DNA from: Hymenobacter volaticus
GTDB taxonomy: Bacteria; Bacteroidota; Bacteroidia; Cytophagales; Hymenobacteraceae
Length of the DNA stretch: 64,000 bases
Reading direction: 5' to 3'
Assembly: GCF_022921055.1 (NCBI RefSeq)
Contig: NZ_CP095065.1
Location: 1 to 64,000, forward strand
The stretch's first letter is position 1; each line of letters opens with the position of its first letter. The notes beneath the pieces are model-generated. The model made no database searches. It worked only from the letters and a program-made list of their open reading frames with translations, and was not told where the DNA came from. Both the position numbers and the translations under genes were made by a program. Below are positions 10,375 through 18,814 of this stretch, piece after piece.

Positions 10375-10516
10375 ACCTTTACTACCCCCTTCAACGCCCC
10401 TGAAAACGCGGGTTTTCGAGGGCATTTTTCACTAGGTAATCCGAACACCAGTTGCCAGAGGTCCTTTGTCTGCCCCGGAATCCTGTTGTGCCCCCACGAT
10501 AGCAACTAGAAAGCCG

Positions 10517-10822
10517 TTAGAAGAAGACGGCGACTACAGCCGGGATGAAGAGAAGAGCCACAATTCCGAGATTGAGCAAAAACAGGCGTCGGTAGCGCCG
10601 GGCTTGAGCGAGGCGTGGCCGCGTAAAGGTACCCGATGGCGCACCCCACAGAGTCAGGATAAACAACGGAACACCTAGCCACAGCGCCGCGTAGAGATAG
10701 TAGGCGATGGCCGCACAGGACCAGTGCAGGATATTGCAGCTAATAATGGTGAGTAGGCCGAAGAGATTCAACCCTAAGTTCAGGTACAACGCCAGCCAGG
10801 CGAAGGGCGCTAGGTTAGCCAT
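10517..10822 (-). CDS. Small integral membrane protein (101 aa)
   Basis: Starts MANLAPFAWLALYLNLGLNL. Three or four hydrophobic helices are visible: residues about 5-28, 33-47, 49-63 and 80-101. A positively charged loop (RPRLAQARRYRR) precedes the last, giving a cytoplasmic loop by the positive-inside rule. No family recognised. Confidence 0.55.
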   Translation of the reverse strand: MANLAPFAWLALYLNLGLNLFGLLTIISCNILHWSCAAIAYYLYAALWLGVPLFILTLWGAPSGTFTRPRLAQARRYRRLFLLNLGIVALLFIPAVVAVFF

Positions 10823-10878
10823 AAGACCAAAGCAGGAAGAGTGGACGGGAATGGCCTAGTATAAGCGCCTGCATTCCT

Positions 10879-10906
10879 ATTAAATATAATTGGTACTTAT
10901 ACGACA
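10879..10906 (+). repeat. AT-rich spacer motif, copy B
   Basis: Matches 5440-5466 over almost its full length (ATTAAATATAATTGG then ACTTATACGACA). It lies in the spacer before the plus-strand gene at 11103. Confidence 0.55.
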
Positions 10907-11102
10907 TCATGGAAAGCCTTGGGGTAATATGATTCCTAGCTTCCTGTTCTGTCAATTCAGAAACAAGGCACTTGCTGTGAACCCCTCAGGCTATAGGAGC
11001 TTTCAGCCTACATACAAGACTCCTCTGTAGACCTAGGTTTGATATTTGCGAGGCTATGCTTCGAATAATAGTCAAGAGCACTTACCTCTTCTATCTTAGT
11101 TT

Positions 11103-11840
11103 ATGCCAATAGGCTGCTTTCTGCTCCTGCTTTTTTCCGGGATCCTAACGGCTTCTCGTGCGCAGGGACAAGTTCAAGAATATATTATTAATGGGGACTT
11201 TGAAACGATGAGTTCTTGTCCCATCGAACCGGGCGAAATTCGCTTAGCAACCGGTTGGCAGGGCAATGAAGGCACACCGGATTACCTGCACACCTGTTCG
11301 GAACAGCGGCGAGATTCGGTGGATGTGCTCCGTAATTTTAGCGGGTACCGGAAAGCGTACGAGGGCGAAGGACAGGCGGGTTTGTACTTGCTTCATTATA
11401 ATACCACTCGGGGAGCGAAAGAGAACTATGCTTCCCATGAAGTCATCTACACCAAGCTGAGTCGACCTCTGACGGTGGGCAAGACATACCATATTCGCTT
11501 TTTCCTGTCGTTAGCTGATTCATCCGGTATTGCGAGCGACTCGATCTATGTCTCCTTCTCGAGGAGTCCTTCGTTCACGAAACACTATGAGTTGGTGGAG
11601 CCCGACGTTTCTAAAGGAATTGCCGTGGCCCGTCAGCACACCTGGCAAGTAGTGGAAGCTGACTTTACTGCTACCGAACCCTTTTCCTACTGTTACCTTG
11701 GTCTTCCGCGAAGAAAGGTAAGCCGCCTAGCCTATCGGACGATTATTGGTCAAGGGCTACAAGCAGGCAGACTGCAAGGCCGTTTTGTTCTCAACGCCTA
11801 TTATTTTATCGACAATGTTTCGCTAACAGAGCGAGAATAA
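11103..11840 (+). CDS. Secreted protein with carbohydrate-binding-like N-domain (245 aa)
   Basis: Signal peptide at residues 1-20 (MPIGCFLLLLFSGILTASRA). The mature part follows the pattern of the galactose-binding-like domain found before OmpA modules in Bacteroidota: NGDFE near the start, CPIEPGEI, then TPDYLHTC, YEGEGQAGLYLLHY, LSRPLTVGKTYHIRFFLSLAD and a final YYFIDNVSLTE. No OmpA peptidoglycan-binding domain follows, so this is the stand-alone form or a natural truncation. Complete frame. Confidence 0.65.
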   Translation: MPIGCFLLLLFSGILTASRAQGQVQEYIINGDFETMSSCPIEPGEIRLATGWQGNEGTPDYLHTCSEQRRDSVDVLRNFSGYRKAYEGEGQAGLYLLHYNTTRGAKENYASHEVIYTKLSRPLTVGKTYHIRFFLSLADSSGIASDSIYVSFSRSPSFTKHYELVEPDVSKGIAVARQHTWQVVEADFTATEPFSYCYLGLPRRKVSRLAYRTIIGQGLQAGRLQGRFVLNAYYFIDNVSLTERE

Positions 11841-12075
11841 GAACTTTTCAAGCAAGGGAAACAAATCCCTGGATATAAGTAAAAAAACGATTTGGAAATT
11901 GAATTTTTCTGTTGCTAGGAACGAAGCAATCATCCGCTTAATTTCTTGATAAAGTTGCTTAACGTAATGTTTTTTATAAGCTCTCTCCCGGAATAGTGAC
12001 GACTTTTGCCCTTAATGCCCTCCCTCTAAATCGTAGTACTTTAATGATAACCTCTATCCTCGGCCCTTCAGCATT

Positions 12076-12672
12076 ATGGGACTTAATTTTCGATATGTGA
12101 TGCTTGTTAAGCAAGCAGATGAGCAACGTCTACTAGCTCACATCTTGCAAGCAGGATCCATCCAGCAGCTACCAGAGCCATTCGGCACTTGTCTTACGCT
12201 CACTTTCCCGCTTGATGACGCGTTACTGTGGTATTTGCAGGGCTCAATTGATGGTGCCTATAATGCGTACACGGATAATAGGAAGCCGAAATACTTCCTC
12301 AATAAAAGCGAATACCGCGACCACTTCCCTACCGACACGAGTGGACGCGTTGGGTGTATTTATTTAGAGTCCAAGCAAATACAGGCAAGCGACTACTCTT
12401 TTTTCAGTTTTGATGCCGCCACTTCGGCCATGAGCCGGCTGTTTCAACACTCGCTTAGTATTAGAAACTGGTTTCTAGACTTAAGTGGCATTCTAGAGGC
12501 AGAGGCTACCTTCTTGGATTTAGAGGCGGAGGGGTACGAATTCATTTACCGGCAGGGACAACCAATCGGAGCGACGCTCACGCAGGACCTGGAAGTGAAG
12601 ATAGCCGCAGAGATAGACCAGCAAGCCGTGGTGGCCATCTGCCGTGACTACGACAACCTATTTCTATTATAG
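12076..12672 (+). CDS. Hypothetical protein (198 aa)
   Basis: Complete frame starting MGLNFRYVMLVKQADEQRLL, no signal peptide, mixed alpha/beta with many aromatic residues and a C-terminus VVAICRDYDNLFLL. The sequence style resembles single-gene immunity-type proteins in such islands, but no family is recognised. The next gene begins 88 bp later on the same strand. Confidence 0.55.
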   Translation: MGLNFRYVMLVKQADEQRLLAHILQAGSIQQLPEPFGTCLTLTFPLDDALLWYLQGSIDGAYNAYTDNRKPKYFLNKSEYRDHFPTDTSGRVGCIYLESKQIQASDYSFFSFDAATSAMSRLFQHSLSIRNWFLDLSGILEAEATFLDLEAEGYEFIYRQGQPIGATLTQDLEVKIAAEIDQQAVVAICRDYDNLFLL

Positions 12673-12760
12673 GGAGCTCCTAACAGCCAAAGAACAGTGC
12701 TCAAGCAAGCATTATAAGCCATTTGTCATTTTACAGAGGGTCCGTCAAAGAAAACAAGCC

Positions 12761-13117
12761 ATGAAAAGAAAAGCAGTTTTCTTCGTTGCCTCGCTCCTCG
12801 TTCTCTTGGGCTTACTCGTCTACCAGCTGGCCACTTTTTCCATTTTTGATACCAACCCTCCGCAGTTGCTGAGGCAGGTCGATCCTCCCAAGACACAGCA
12901 GCGCTTCACCCTCTATACGATTGCCTCAAACGCCACCGTGCCAAACGGCATTCAAGTCCGCGAAGTGCGAGCGGGCCAAGAAGTAGTAGTCGGGTTCTTT
13001 CCCGGCTATACCAAGCTGGTAGCATCTAGCACCACCGACCAGCACGTACGCCTTCACTTGCGGGATACGCTAGGCAACCGAAAAGACAGCCTCATAACGC
13101 TGACTTTACGGCACTAG
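12761..13117 (+). CDS. Small membrane-anchored protein (118 aa)
   Basis: I place the start at ATG 12761 (MKRKAVFFVASLLVLLGLLV), which gives a charged N-terminus and a single hydrophobic segment at residues 5-25, a signal anchor or uncleaved signal. The rest is a small beta-rich domain (FTLYTIASNATVPNGIQVRE, LHLRDTLGNRKDSLITLTLR) facing the periplasm. Upstream codons of the longer frame overlap the preceding gene and are unlikely. Confidence 0.5.
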   Translation: MKRKAVFFVASLLVLLGLLVYQLATFSIFDTNPPQLLRQVDPPKTQQRFTLYTIASNATVPNGIQVREVRAGQEVVVGFFPGYTKLVASSTTDQHVRLHLRDTLGNRKDSLITLTLRH

Positions 13118-13178
13118 GGACCTCTTTGCTTAGGGGAAGACTTGGTTTACAGACTATATATTAAACATATAATATTTT

Positions 13179-13217
13179 AATTGTCATTTTACAAACGACC
13201 CTCATAAAGTGACAATT
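13179..13217. terminator. Inverted repeat between convergent genes
   Basis: AATTGTCA (13179-13186) and TGACAATT (13210-13217) flank 23 nt in an AT-rich gap between convergent gene ends at 13117 and 13251. It could terminate both; it also contains the spacer motif CATTTTACAAACG shared with 9646-9658. Confidence 0.35.
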
Positions 13218-13250
13218 GGCCTACTCGCTCGCGTAATGCTTTTATTTGCC

Positions 13251-13631
13251 TCAGCGTTTGCGCCAAGCCGCCCGGTTCTTTCCCACCTGATAAGGCTCAT
13301 AATAGTAGAGTCTGCGGCCTCGGCGGTTGAAGTAGATCGGTTGATGAGGTAAATCGCCCGCCGTTACGGTGAGTAGAAGCTGCTGCTTCCGCAGAGAGTA
13401 CGAACCGCTTTGGGTTTCCTTGCCGATCGGAACCGCGTGCTTGCTCGGGGGAGTGGCAAACGTGAACCGTGTCAAGACAAAGGTAGAGTCACACGAGTTA
13501 AGGGAGAGAGTACCGACAAAGAAGAGAAGACGGTGAGGGGACTCGCTCACACGCTGGATAGAGTAGCGTTCAGCACACAGCGGCCAGGGCAGTAGGCGTA
13601 GGGCAAAGCAAAGAGACAGGAGCATCATCAA
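13251..13631 (-). CDS. Small secreted hypothetical protein (126 aa)
   Basis: The N-terminus MMMLLSLCFALRLLPWPLCA is a plausible signal peptide. The mature part is basic and beta-rich (LLFFVGTLSLNSCDSTFVLT, KQQLLLTVTAGDLPHQPIYF) and ends YQVGKNRAAWRKR. No family recognised. Complete frame, convergent with the gene at 12761. Confidence 0.45.
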   Translation of the reverse strand: MMMLLSLCFALRLLPWPLCAERYSIQRVSESPHRLLFFVGTLSLNSCDSTFVLTRFTFATPPSKHAVPIGKETQSGSYSLRKQQLLLTVTAGDLPHQPIYFNRRGRRLYYYEPYQVGKNRAAWRKR

Positions 13632-13747
13632 ACACTGAATAGGATGGGCCAGGTACGGGTACGGGTACTGGTCTTGGACTGATTTGTCCGCTTTCTTGGC
13701 CGTTGTTCAGAAAAGGGGATGTAGTGCTGTGAGGAAGTCAAGCCATG

Positions 13748-14200
13748 CTATGGCCAATACCTTTTAAGCCTGCTCCAAGTAGCAGGAGAGTGGACGTCAT
13801 GCCATGGTTTTCCTGCCCAGTTTGGAAGCGGGTTGGAATCCTCTAGCAACCCGTCACAGCGTTGTAAAACGACCAACAGGGACGTTTCCAAGTACCGATA
13901 GCTGAGCGTGGTGCGTGGCGCTGATTCCAGGCTAATGCAGTGGGGCATAGCAGGAAAGGGGAGCCAGTGGGAGTTGAACCCTGCTGTCTCCTTCAGCAGC
14001 GCTATCTTCTGTAAGCGATCGGTCGACCAGCTTAAGGAAAGGAGCTGTTCAGGATGGGCGGGATGAAAAACTGTTAAGTGGGTCTCGTCTTGTGAAGCCA
14101 CGCCAATCGCGATTCTGGTCAAGCTCCTTACCTGAGTTACTACTTGCGCAGGTGTCGGCGGAGTGACAAAGCAGACGTAGCGAATTCGAAGGCTTCCCAT
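13748..14200 (-). CDS. Hypothetical protein (150 aa)
   Basis: Starts MGSLRIRYVCFVTPPTPAQV and ends ATWSRLKRYWP. No signal peptide or membrane segment. Alternating beta/alpha pattern with an ESAPRTTLSYRYLETSLLVV core. No family recognised. Complete frame. Confidence 0.5.
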   Translation of the reverse strand: MGSLRIRYVCFVTPPTPAQVVTQVRSLTRIAIGVASQDETHLTVFHPAHPEQLLSLSWSTDRLQKIALLKETAGFNSHWLPFPAMPHCISLESAPRTTLSYRYLETSLLVVLQRCDGLLEDSNPLPNWAGKPWHDVHSPATWSRLKRYWP

Positions 14201-14363
14201 CGGCGAAAGCTACGTTGTTCAGGCTTGTAGACCAAGTGTGGAAGACCGCGCGCTGTCATTAAACGGCTCTCCATCTCTAGCCTGTAACATCTTCTCGAGC
14301 CGTTCAACAAACGTTACGGCTGTTTGGTTGGTGAGTAGCAGGCGCTATGAAAAGGAGTTCTGT

Positions 14364-14792
14364 TTAGCCATTAAACCGTCTGTTTAGGAACATGTGTTTG
14401 TGACCAGGCTGAATAGGAAAAGCTTGATCAATAAACGTGGTTAGTTCTTGGCTAGCCTTGCCTTCGATGATAGTGGAATATACTTCCACCCCACTCACCA
14501 GGGTCTGTCCCTCTTCTAGGTCTACTTGATAACAATCCAGTGCGTCGTATAAACGGACGAGGACCTGTTGGCCATACGTATTGCTGTAGTCCGTTTCGCG
14601 TTGCTTGGCCCACTGGTCGGCCAGTTCATACGCCCTGTCCGCTGATTCAGCTTGCAATAGCACAATGCTTTCTTCGTAGGCTCTCACGTCCGGCTCAAAG
14701 AGCGCATCCACTAGAGCTGGAATAGGCTCGCCAACCAAGGTATAGGTAAACAGTAACTTAACGCCATACCATTCCTTAGTTTCATGTGTCAT
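14364..14792 (-). CDS. DUF4288 domain protein (142 aa)
   Basis: Starts MTHETKEWYGVKLLFTYTLV. The signature of the small DUF4288 family is visible: WYGVKLLF at the start, YEESIVLLQAESADRAYELA in the middle, a DYSNTYGQQVLVRLYDALDCY core and GVEVYSTI near the end. The family is cytosolic and is common beside polymorphic-toxin immunity genes in Bacteroidota; its molecular role is not established. This is the clearest hint that the surrounding orphans are an immunity-type island. Confidence 0.65.
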   Translation of the reverse strand: MTHETKEWYGVKLLFTYTLVGEPIPALVDALFEPDVRAYEESIVLLQAESADRAYELADQWAKQRETDYSNTYGQQVLVRLYDALDCYQVDLEEGQTLVSGVEVYSTIIEGKASQELTTFIDQAFPIQPGHKHMFLNRRFNG

Positions 14793-14910
14793 GTTGCGAT
14801 TGATGCAGATGTTGTTAGCCTTGATAGTGAGCGACCATAGTTCCTAGAAAAGTACCTAACTAAACAAAGATGAGAACAGCTGGAAATGTATAACAAATCA
14901 TAGGTTCCGT

Positions 14911-14932
14911 TTATAACACCAATTATGTTAAG
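14911..14932 (-). repeat. Uninterrupted copy of the IS1182-type target site
   Basis: On the minus strand it reads ACATAATTGGTGTTATAA within a 22-bp match to the sequence rebuilt by excising the element at 6585-8078. It lies about 120 bp upstream of the DUF4288 start. The rest of the gap 14793-15255 shows no gene. Confidence 0.7.
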
Positions 14933-15255
14933 AAATTTTTCCGGGGAATAGCACAGGCCAGCCAGTCGCCTATTTCTCGTTTCTGTCTAACTAGAGTGGT
15001 ATCGGCATTTGCAAACCCGGCCAATAGTGCGCCTCGTAAGCATTGTTAATTGCAAGGGTGTGCGGCCTGTTGTTGTCTGTTGTTTGCGACACAATAGGCC
15101 ACAAAGACACGCTGGATAGAGTTTAGGAAACTCACTACCTCGCAGAGTTTCCTGAACGTTGATTGGTAAACTAGCTTCTTAAGCTCGAATAGGGCCACCG
15201 TACGAGAATAGAAGCCTTACGAGCCCCACCAGTTGCTGTTCAGGGAAAGGAGAGC

Positions 15256-15843
15256 TTAATAGGTCACATCAAACCGCCCATTGCGAATCGTTATGAAGGT
15301 GCCCGGAGTAAAGCCCTCTTCGAGCCGGCCCTCAAAAGTGCCGGAGACAATACGTCGAACCGTATCGACGCGCGTAAGGACAATGCGCGTCGACTTTGCG
15401 CGGCTGACGAAAAGCTGTCGGAGGCGCCCCTCCGTTAGCATTAAGCCGGTCGCCCCGGTGGCCACTCCCCCCGGCATCGAGGAGGCCGGGGGCCGCCCCG
15501 CCCAGTATGTACCGGTTCCCCGCAACGTATCGATGCGTAAGCCAAAACTTTCCTGATGGCGGGCTGTCGCTAATCCGGCCGATAGCGACAGCGAACGCAC
15601 GCCGTTGAAGGTGCTCAAATCTGCCTGCAACTTGTTCTCGAAACAGCCGCCGCCCCCGAAGCCAAAGCAGCCCCGGCCGTAGTTGACCCAGACGCGCTCG
15701 TCGATCTCAAAACCCAGGGTATTGGCCCCCTCGGACGTAACCGCTGGCAGTTTCAACCGGGGTTCGGGCTCGGTGGTGTCGCACCCGAGAAGCAAAAACA
15801 GCCCCGGCAGCCAGCCGAACGAACGATACGGGGAAGTTTTCAT
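15256..15843 (-). CDS. DUF6252-like lipoprotein (195 aa)
   Basis: Start at ATG 15843 (MKTSPYRSFGWLPGLFLLLG) gives a lipoprotein signal with Cys near residue 21 (LLLGCDTT). The mature part has the pattern of a Bacteroidota lipoprotein family: a GFEIDERVWVNYG block, a glycine/cysteine turn (GRGCFGFGGGGCFE), a beta-strand series, and a closing IVSGTFEGRLEE...ITIRNGRFDVTY as in DUF6252 proteins. Likely periplasmic face of the outer membrane; function unknown. Confidence 0.6.
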   Translation of the reverse strand: MKTSPYRSFGWLPGLFLLLGCDTTEPEPRLKLPAVTSEGANTLGFEIDERVWVNYGRGCFGFGGGGCFENKLQADLSTFNGVRSLSLSAGLATARHQESFGLRIDTLRGTGTYWAGRPPASSMPGGVATGATGLMLTEGRLRQLFVSRAKSTRIVLTRVDTVRRIVSGTFEGRLEEGFTPGTFITIRNGRFDVTY

Positions 15844-16011
15844 GGTAGACCAGTTAAATAGGAATGCGCGCAAACCTAGTCGCTGTGTCAGTGCTGCCCA
15901 ACCTCATGTACTGATTAAGTAGGCGTTGCTGCTACCCTTGGCTTCCTAAATATGCAGTGAACCTCAGTAAGTTACTGTAGAAAAAAAGGACTTTTCATTT
16001 GGCATAAGGCG

Positions 16012-16057
16012 AAGCGTTGGCCACCTTGTGCGCCGAAACACAAGGTGGCCAACGCTT
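16012..16057. terminator. 19-bp-arm hairpin
   Basis: Arms 16012-16030 and 16039-16057 (AAGCGTTGGCCACCTTGTG and complement) with loop CGCCGAAA. It lies 170 bp upstream of the lipoprotein start and 180 bp left of the cassette, so which gene it serves is unclear. Confidence 0.5.
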
Positions 16058-16191
16058 GATTCGTACACGGAAACGGTGATTTAAGTACTTACCGTCTTTC
16101 AGTTAGGGATCTGATAGGGGCCCGTGATCAGGCCGTATGTCTGCCAGGTATCAAATTGGTGCGAATAGGGAGCGGAAAGCAGGCTCGCCAA

Positions 16192-16607
16192 TGTCCGAGA
16201 AGTCTTTTTTATGTTAATCACCGAATAAAACTAGAAGGCCATCCGTTTTACTAGCCTGGACGGCCGTCTGAATTGCTTGTAGTTTTGCTGTTGGATACCC
16301 CTGCTTTTCCGCCAGTTCTATCAGCTTTTGCCACTGCGAGCGATATAACCGGGAGATGCCCCCATAGGGGTCGACCGGAATACCAGCCGTTTGGCTGAAA
16401 GCATAAAGCAATTCTTCTAAAGGCGTATCAATGGGTAGGCTGCCTAGCCACTCTCTTGCTTGTCCTTCCTGCCAGTATATATCAAGCGGCATTGAGCTGG
16501 GAGTTGTTTATTAAAGTCATTAGATAAACAAAGTATAGGAAGTGCCTACTTAGTGGGGTGTTAACAAGTTAGAATAAGCTGGTTATCATAAAGTTGCTTC
16601 TCGGACA
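16192..16607. mobile_element. 416-bp inverted-repeat-bounded gene cassette
   Basis: Left end TGTCCGAGAAG followed by a T-rich TTTATG (16192-16213). The right end is the complement of TGTCCGAGAAGCAACTTTAT (16588-16607). The 11 terminal bases are identical and similarity continues inward. The one small minus-strand gene inside ends against the left repeat. No target duplication is obvious. The same end motif occurs alone at 4363 and 31391. Confidence 0.5.
16214..16492 (-). CDS. Small hypothetical protein inside the cassette (92 aa)
   Basis: Starts MPLDIYWQEGQAREWLGSLP and ends SKTDGLLVLFGD; its stop codon abuts the left terminal repeat. Acidic, helical and cytosolic, reminiscent of small immunity-type proteins. 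No family recognised. The only gene between the two inverted repeats. Confidence 0.55.
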   Translation of the reverse strand: MPLDIYWQEGQAREWLGSLPIDTPLEELLYAFSQTAGIPVDPYGGISRLYRSQWQKLIELAEKQGYPTAKLQAIQTAVQASKTDGLLVLFGD

Positions 16608-16871
16608 GTTACAACTACTTAGATACAACTCTTTCCCTTCCTTCAGGCGTTCGACAAAACGCGCTAGGACCTACCATTCATCCGAAGAAGAAGGAAGCAA
16701 GAATATATCCGGGGTGTTCTCAGCAGGCAGAAAACAGAGCGTGTTGCTTTCCGCTACCGGACCTTCTTGGCCCGGAAAGGGCAGTAAGGGAATAGCAGGG
16801 AAGCCCTAGCGGGTGTAGCGACCTTCGATCAAGGCGATAGCACCGATGGAAGCGCGTAAGCGGGCCCTACG

Positions 16872-17486
16872 CTACTGTAACTGGCTCTGCAAACGCGCTA
16901 GATCCGGTTGCATTTTCGTTTTGATCTGCTCGAGGCACTGCCGCACCGCCTGCAGGTACACGACCCGGCCCGGTTCGGCATAGTTGGTGGCGCTAAACAG
17001 ACCCCACACGGCCTTGGCTTCGCCCTCAGCCCGGTAGGTGGCCACGAGTCGCCGTTGGCTATCGAGCACATCGAGCTGGGTGGAAACCGTGGTTTTCCAC
17101 GCCGAGAGGGGCATGCCCACGGCGTTGGGAATGAACAGCGTCAGCCCCGATACCAGCAGCCACGCAGAACCACGGGTCGTGAGGGGCGTGACCTTGAGTT
17201 CTAAGAAGCCTTTCTTATCGCCGTACGGCGCCGTGAGGGCTTCCCTCGTCTCGCGCTCAAATAAGGTAGCCACATCGCGGGAACGAGTGGCTACCACACT
17301 CCCATCGCCATCGGGCCCGACCACCACCGTGACCTCGTCCAGCTCATCCCGAACGTGGTTCTCCAGGGCCGGCAGCTTCGGGCTAAGGGTGACCGCGGTA
17401 GGGTTTAACAGACCAGGGTCGAATGACTTACAGCTGACGCAAAAGAGTAAGGTGATTAGGCTGCTAGAGCGGAGCAAGGGCGACAT
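16872..17486 (-). CDS. Putative lipoprotein (204 aa)
   Basis: Start at ATG 17486 (MSPLLRSSSLITLLFCVSCK) yields a lipoprotein signal with lipobox CVSC near residue 19; the 54 upstream codons lack protein character. The body reads LPALENHVRDELDEVTVVVG, then an ATLFERETREAL helix, then a hydrophobic segment GSAWLLVSGLTLFIPNAVGM that could dip into a membrane, then STQLDVLDSQRRLVATYRAE and a helical tail VYLQAVRQCLEQIK. No named family recognised. Confidence 0.55.
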   Translation of the reverse strand: MSPLLRSSSLITLLFCVSCKSFDPGLLNPTAVTLSPKLPALENHVRDELDEVTVVVGPDGDGSVVATRSRDVATLFERETREALTAPYGDKKGFLELKVTPLTTRGSAWLLVSGLTLFIPNAVGMPLSAWKTTVSTQLDVLDSQRRLVATYRAEGEAKAVWGLFSATNYAEPGRVVYLQAVRQCLEQIKTKMQPDLARLQSQLQ

Positions 17487-17777
17487 GGGTGGAGAGTAGA
17501 GGTGGGCGTTAGGGAATAGGAACCGAGAGGAGGGCACGTCGGCTCCAGCCTTCCCGTCGGTCGTGAAGGAGGCAAAAAGTCGGAATTCCTCCTGCGGGCA
17601 CGGGAAAGGACCTGCTGCGAGAAGCAGACAGCACAAGGAGCAGGCCAAGGGGCGAAAGGTTGTAGCAGGGCGGCTTTGAGGGTGCTACACAACCGGCGAA
17701 AATGCGATAAATGCTTGGCTTCTAGTATTTTGTTCGCTTTCGCAAGAGGAAAACAGCAGCTTTTAGGTCGAAAATCC

Positions 17778-18133
17778 CTGGAGATACTCCCTTTTTTGTC
17801 CGGATAGCGACTGGGGATACTCCCTTTTTGCTCCGGTTGGCGAAGGAGATACTCCTTTTTTCATTCGGTTACCGCGCCCAAAAGCTCCGGAGCCGCAAGA
17901 GGCCAGACAAAAACGCGGTTTGCAGCGAATTGACCGGATCACCACCGGAGCCAACAGCGTGCCTCCGGCCAGACGAAGCAGTAGGTGTAGCGGGCGATGG
18001 TGGGCGGATAATCAGGACGGGTTGACGCGCCCCTCTTTCGAGCCCCGCCTCCTGTAAGAGGGTAAAAGGCCGCGCTGTTTCCGCACTGCTTCAGTGATCG
18101 ACATTTTTCTACGCCTGATAAGGGGCCCTTATC
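17778..18133 (-). repeat. Non-coding dispersed repeat, copy 2 (inverted)
   Basis: Read on the minus strand it starts with GATAAGGGGCCCTTATC (18117-18133), follows copy 1 (1449-1797) with small gaps, and ends in three GGAGTATC-type boxes (about 17848, 17815 and 17785). Short open frames inside differ between the copies. Confidence 0.75.
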
Positions 18134-18251
18134 ATGACTATACACAGTTGCTATAGGCACCTTGCTAGGGACGTTTAGAAAAGAGCCAAGCTGTTTACCC
18201 TGCCGCCTGCTGGTCCACTACCTAACTACCTCCTGTCATAAGAGACCCGAA

Positions 18252-18287
18252 AAAAAGCGTCTTCCACCATGGTGGAAGACGCTTTTT
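18252..18287 (-). terminator. Terminator after the T9SS gene fragment
   Basis: Perfect 36-bp palindrome (arm AAAAAGCGTCTTCCACCA) with an A run on the left that is a U tract on the minus transcript. It lies 24 bp downstream of the stop at 18311. Confidence 0.75.
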
Positions 18288-18310
18288 GTAGATTTAAGAC
18301 CGGTCAGAGC

Positions 18311-18814
18311 TTAATGGGTCACGACGAGGCGCACTGATTCGCGCTGGCCGCTAACGAGCAGCGAACAGGTGTACAAACCCGCTGGTAACTGTTCGCTACG
18401 CAACGACAACTCGTAGGAATGCCCTTGCCGCACGGGCCCGTCGTACAAGGTGGCTACCTGCTGGCCCAGTTGATTGTAGACAAGCACCTGCGCGGGCCCA
18501 TCGAGCACGGGCCGGAAGCGAATGGTGGTGGGGCCCGTTGCGGGGTTTGGATACACGGCCAACTGCTGCCCGCTTGCTGGCGAAGCAGACGCCGTTGGCT
18601 GGGTTGTTGCACTCAAGACCTTCGCCGTCGCTTGGGAGGCTTGCGTGTACGCAACGGTCGCAAATTGCTGGCTGGAACCAAGGCCGCTTTCCGAGCGTCC
18701 CGTTACCAGCACTCGGCCGAGGGCATCCACGGCGAGGGCCGTGACCTGGTCATAGCCGTTGGCCGGGCCGTTATAGCGCGCGACCCACTGTTGCTCTCCA
18801 CTGCTGCCCGCTGT
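18311..18814 (-). pseudogene. C-terminal fragment of a T9SS-secreted beta-propeller protein
   Basis: An open frame with no start enters from 18814 (GEQQWVARYNGPANGYDQVT, then ALAVDALGRVLVTGRSE, an SBBP-type repeat). It ends with a Por-type sorting domain: LAVYPNPATGPTTIRF, then VYNQLGQQVATLYDG, LPAGLYTCSLLVSGQRE and SVRLVVTH. The protein is cut at its N-terminal side exactly where the palindrome 18815-18832 begins, so most of the gene is missing. Confidence 0.75.

Noticed and set aside
16594..16809. 71-codon plus-strand frame
   Set aside because: Starts inside the cassette terminal repeat and shows no protein-like pattern.
4363..17486. Integron cassette array
   Set aside because: Genes lie on both strands, spacers are not attC-like and no integrase is seen.
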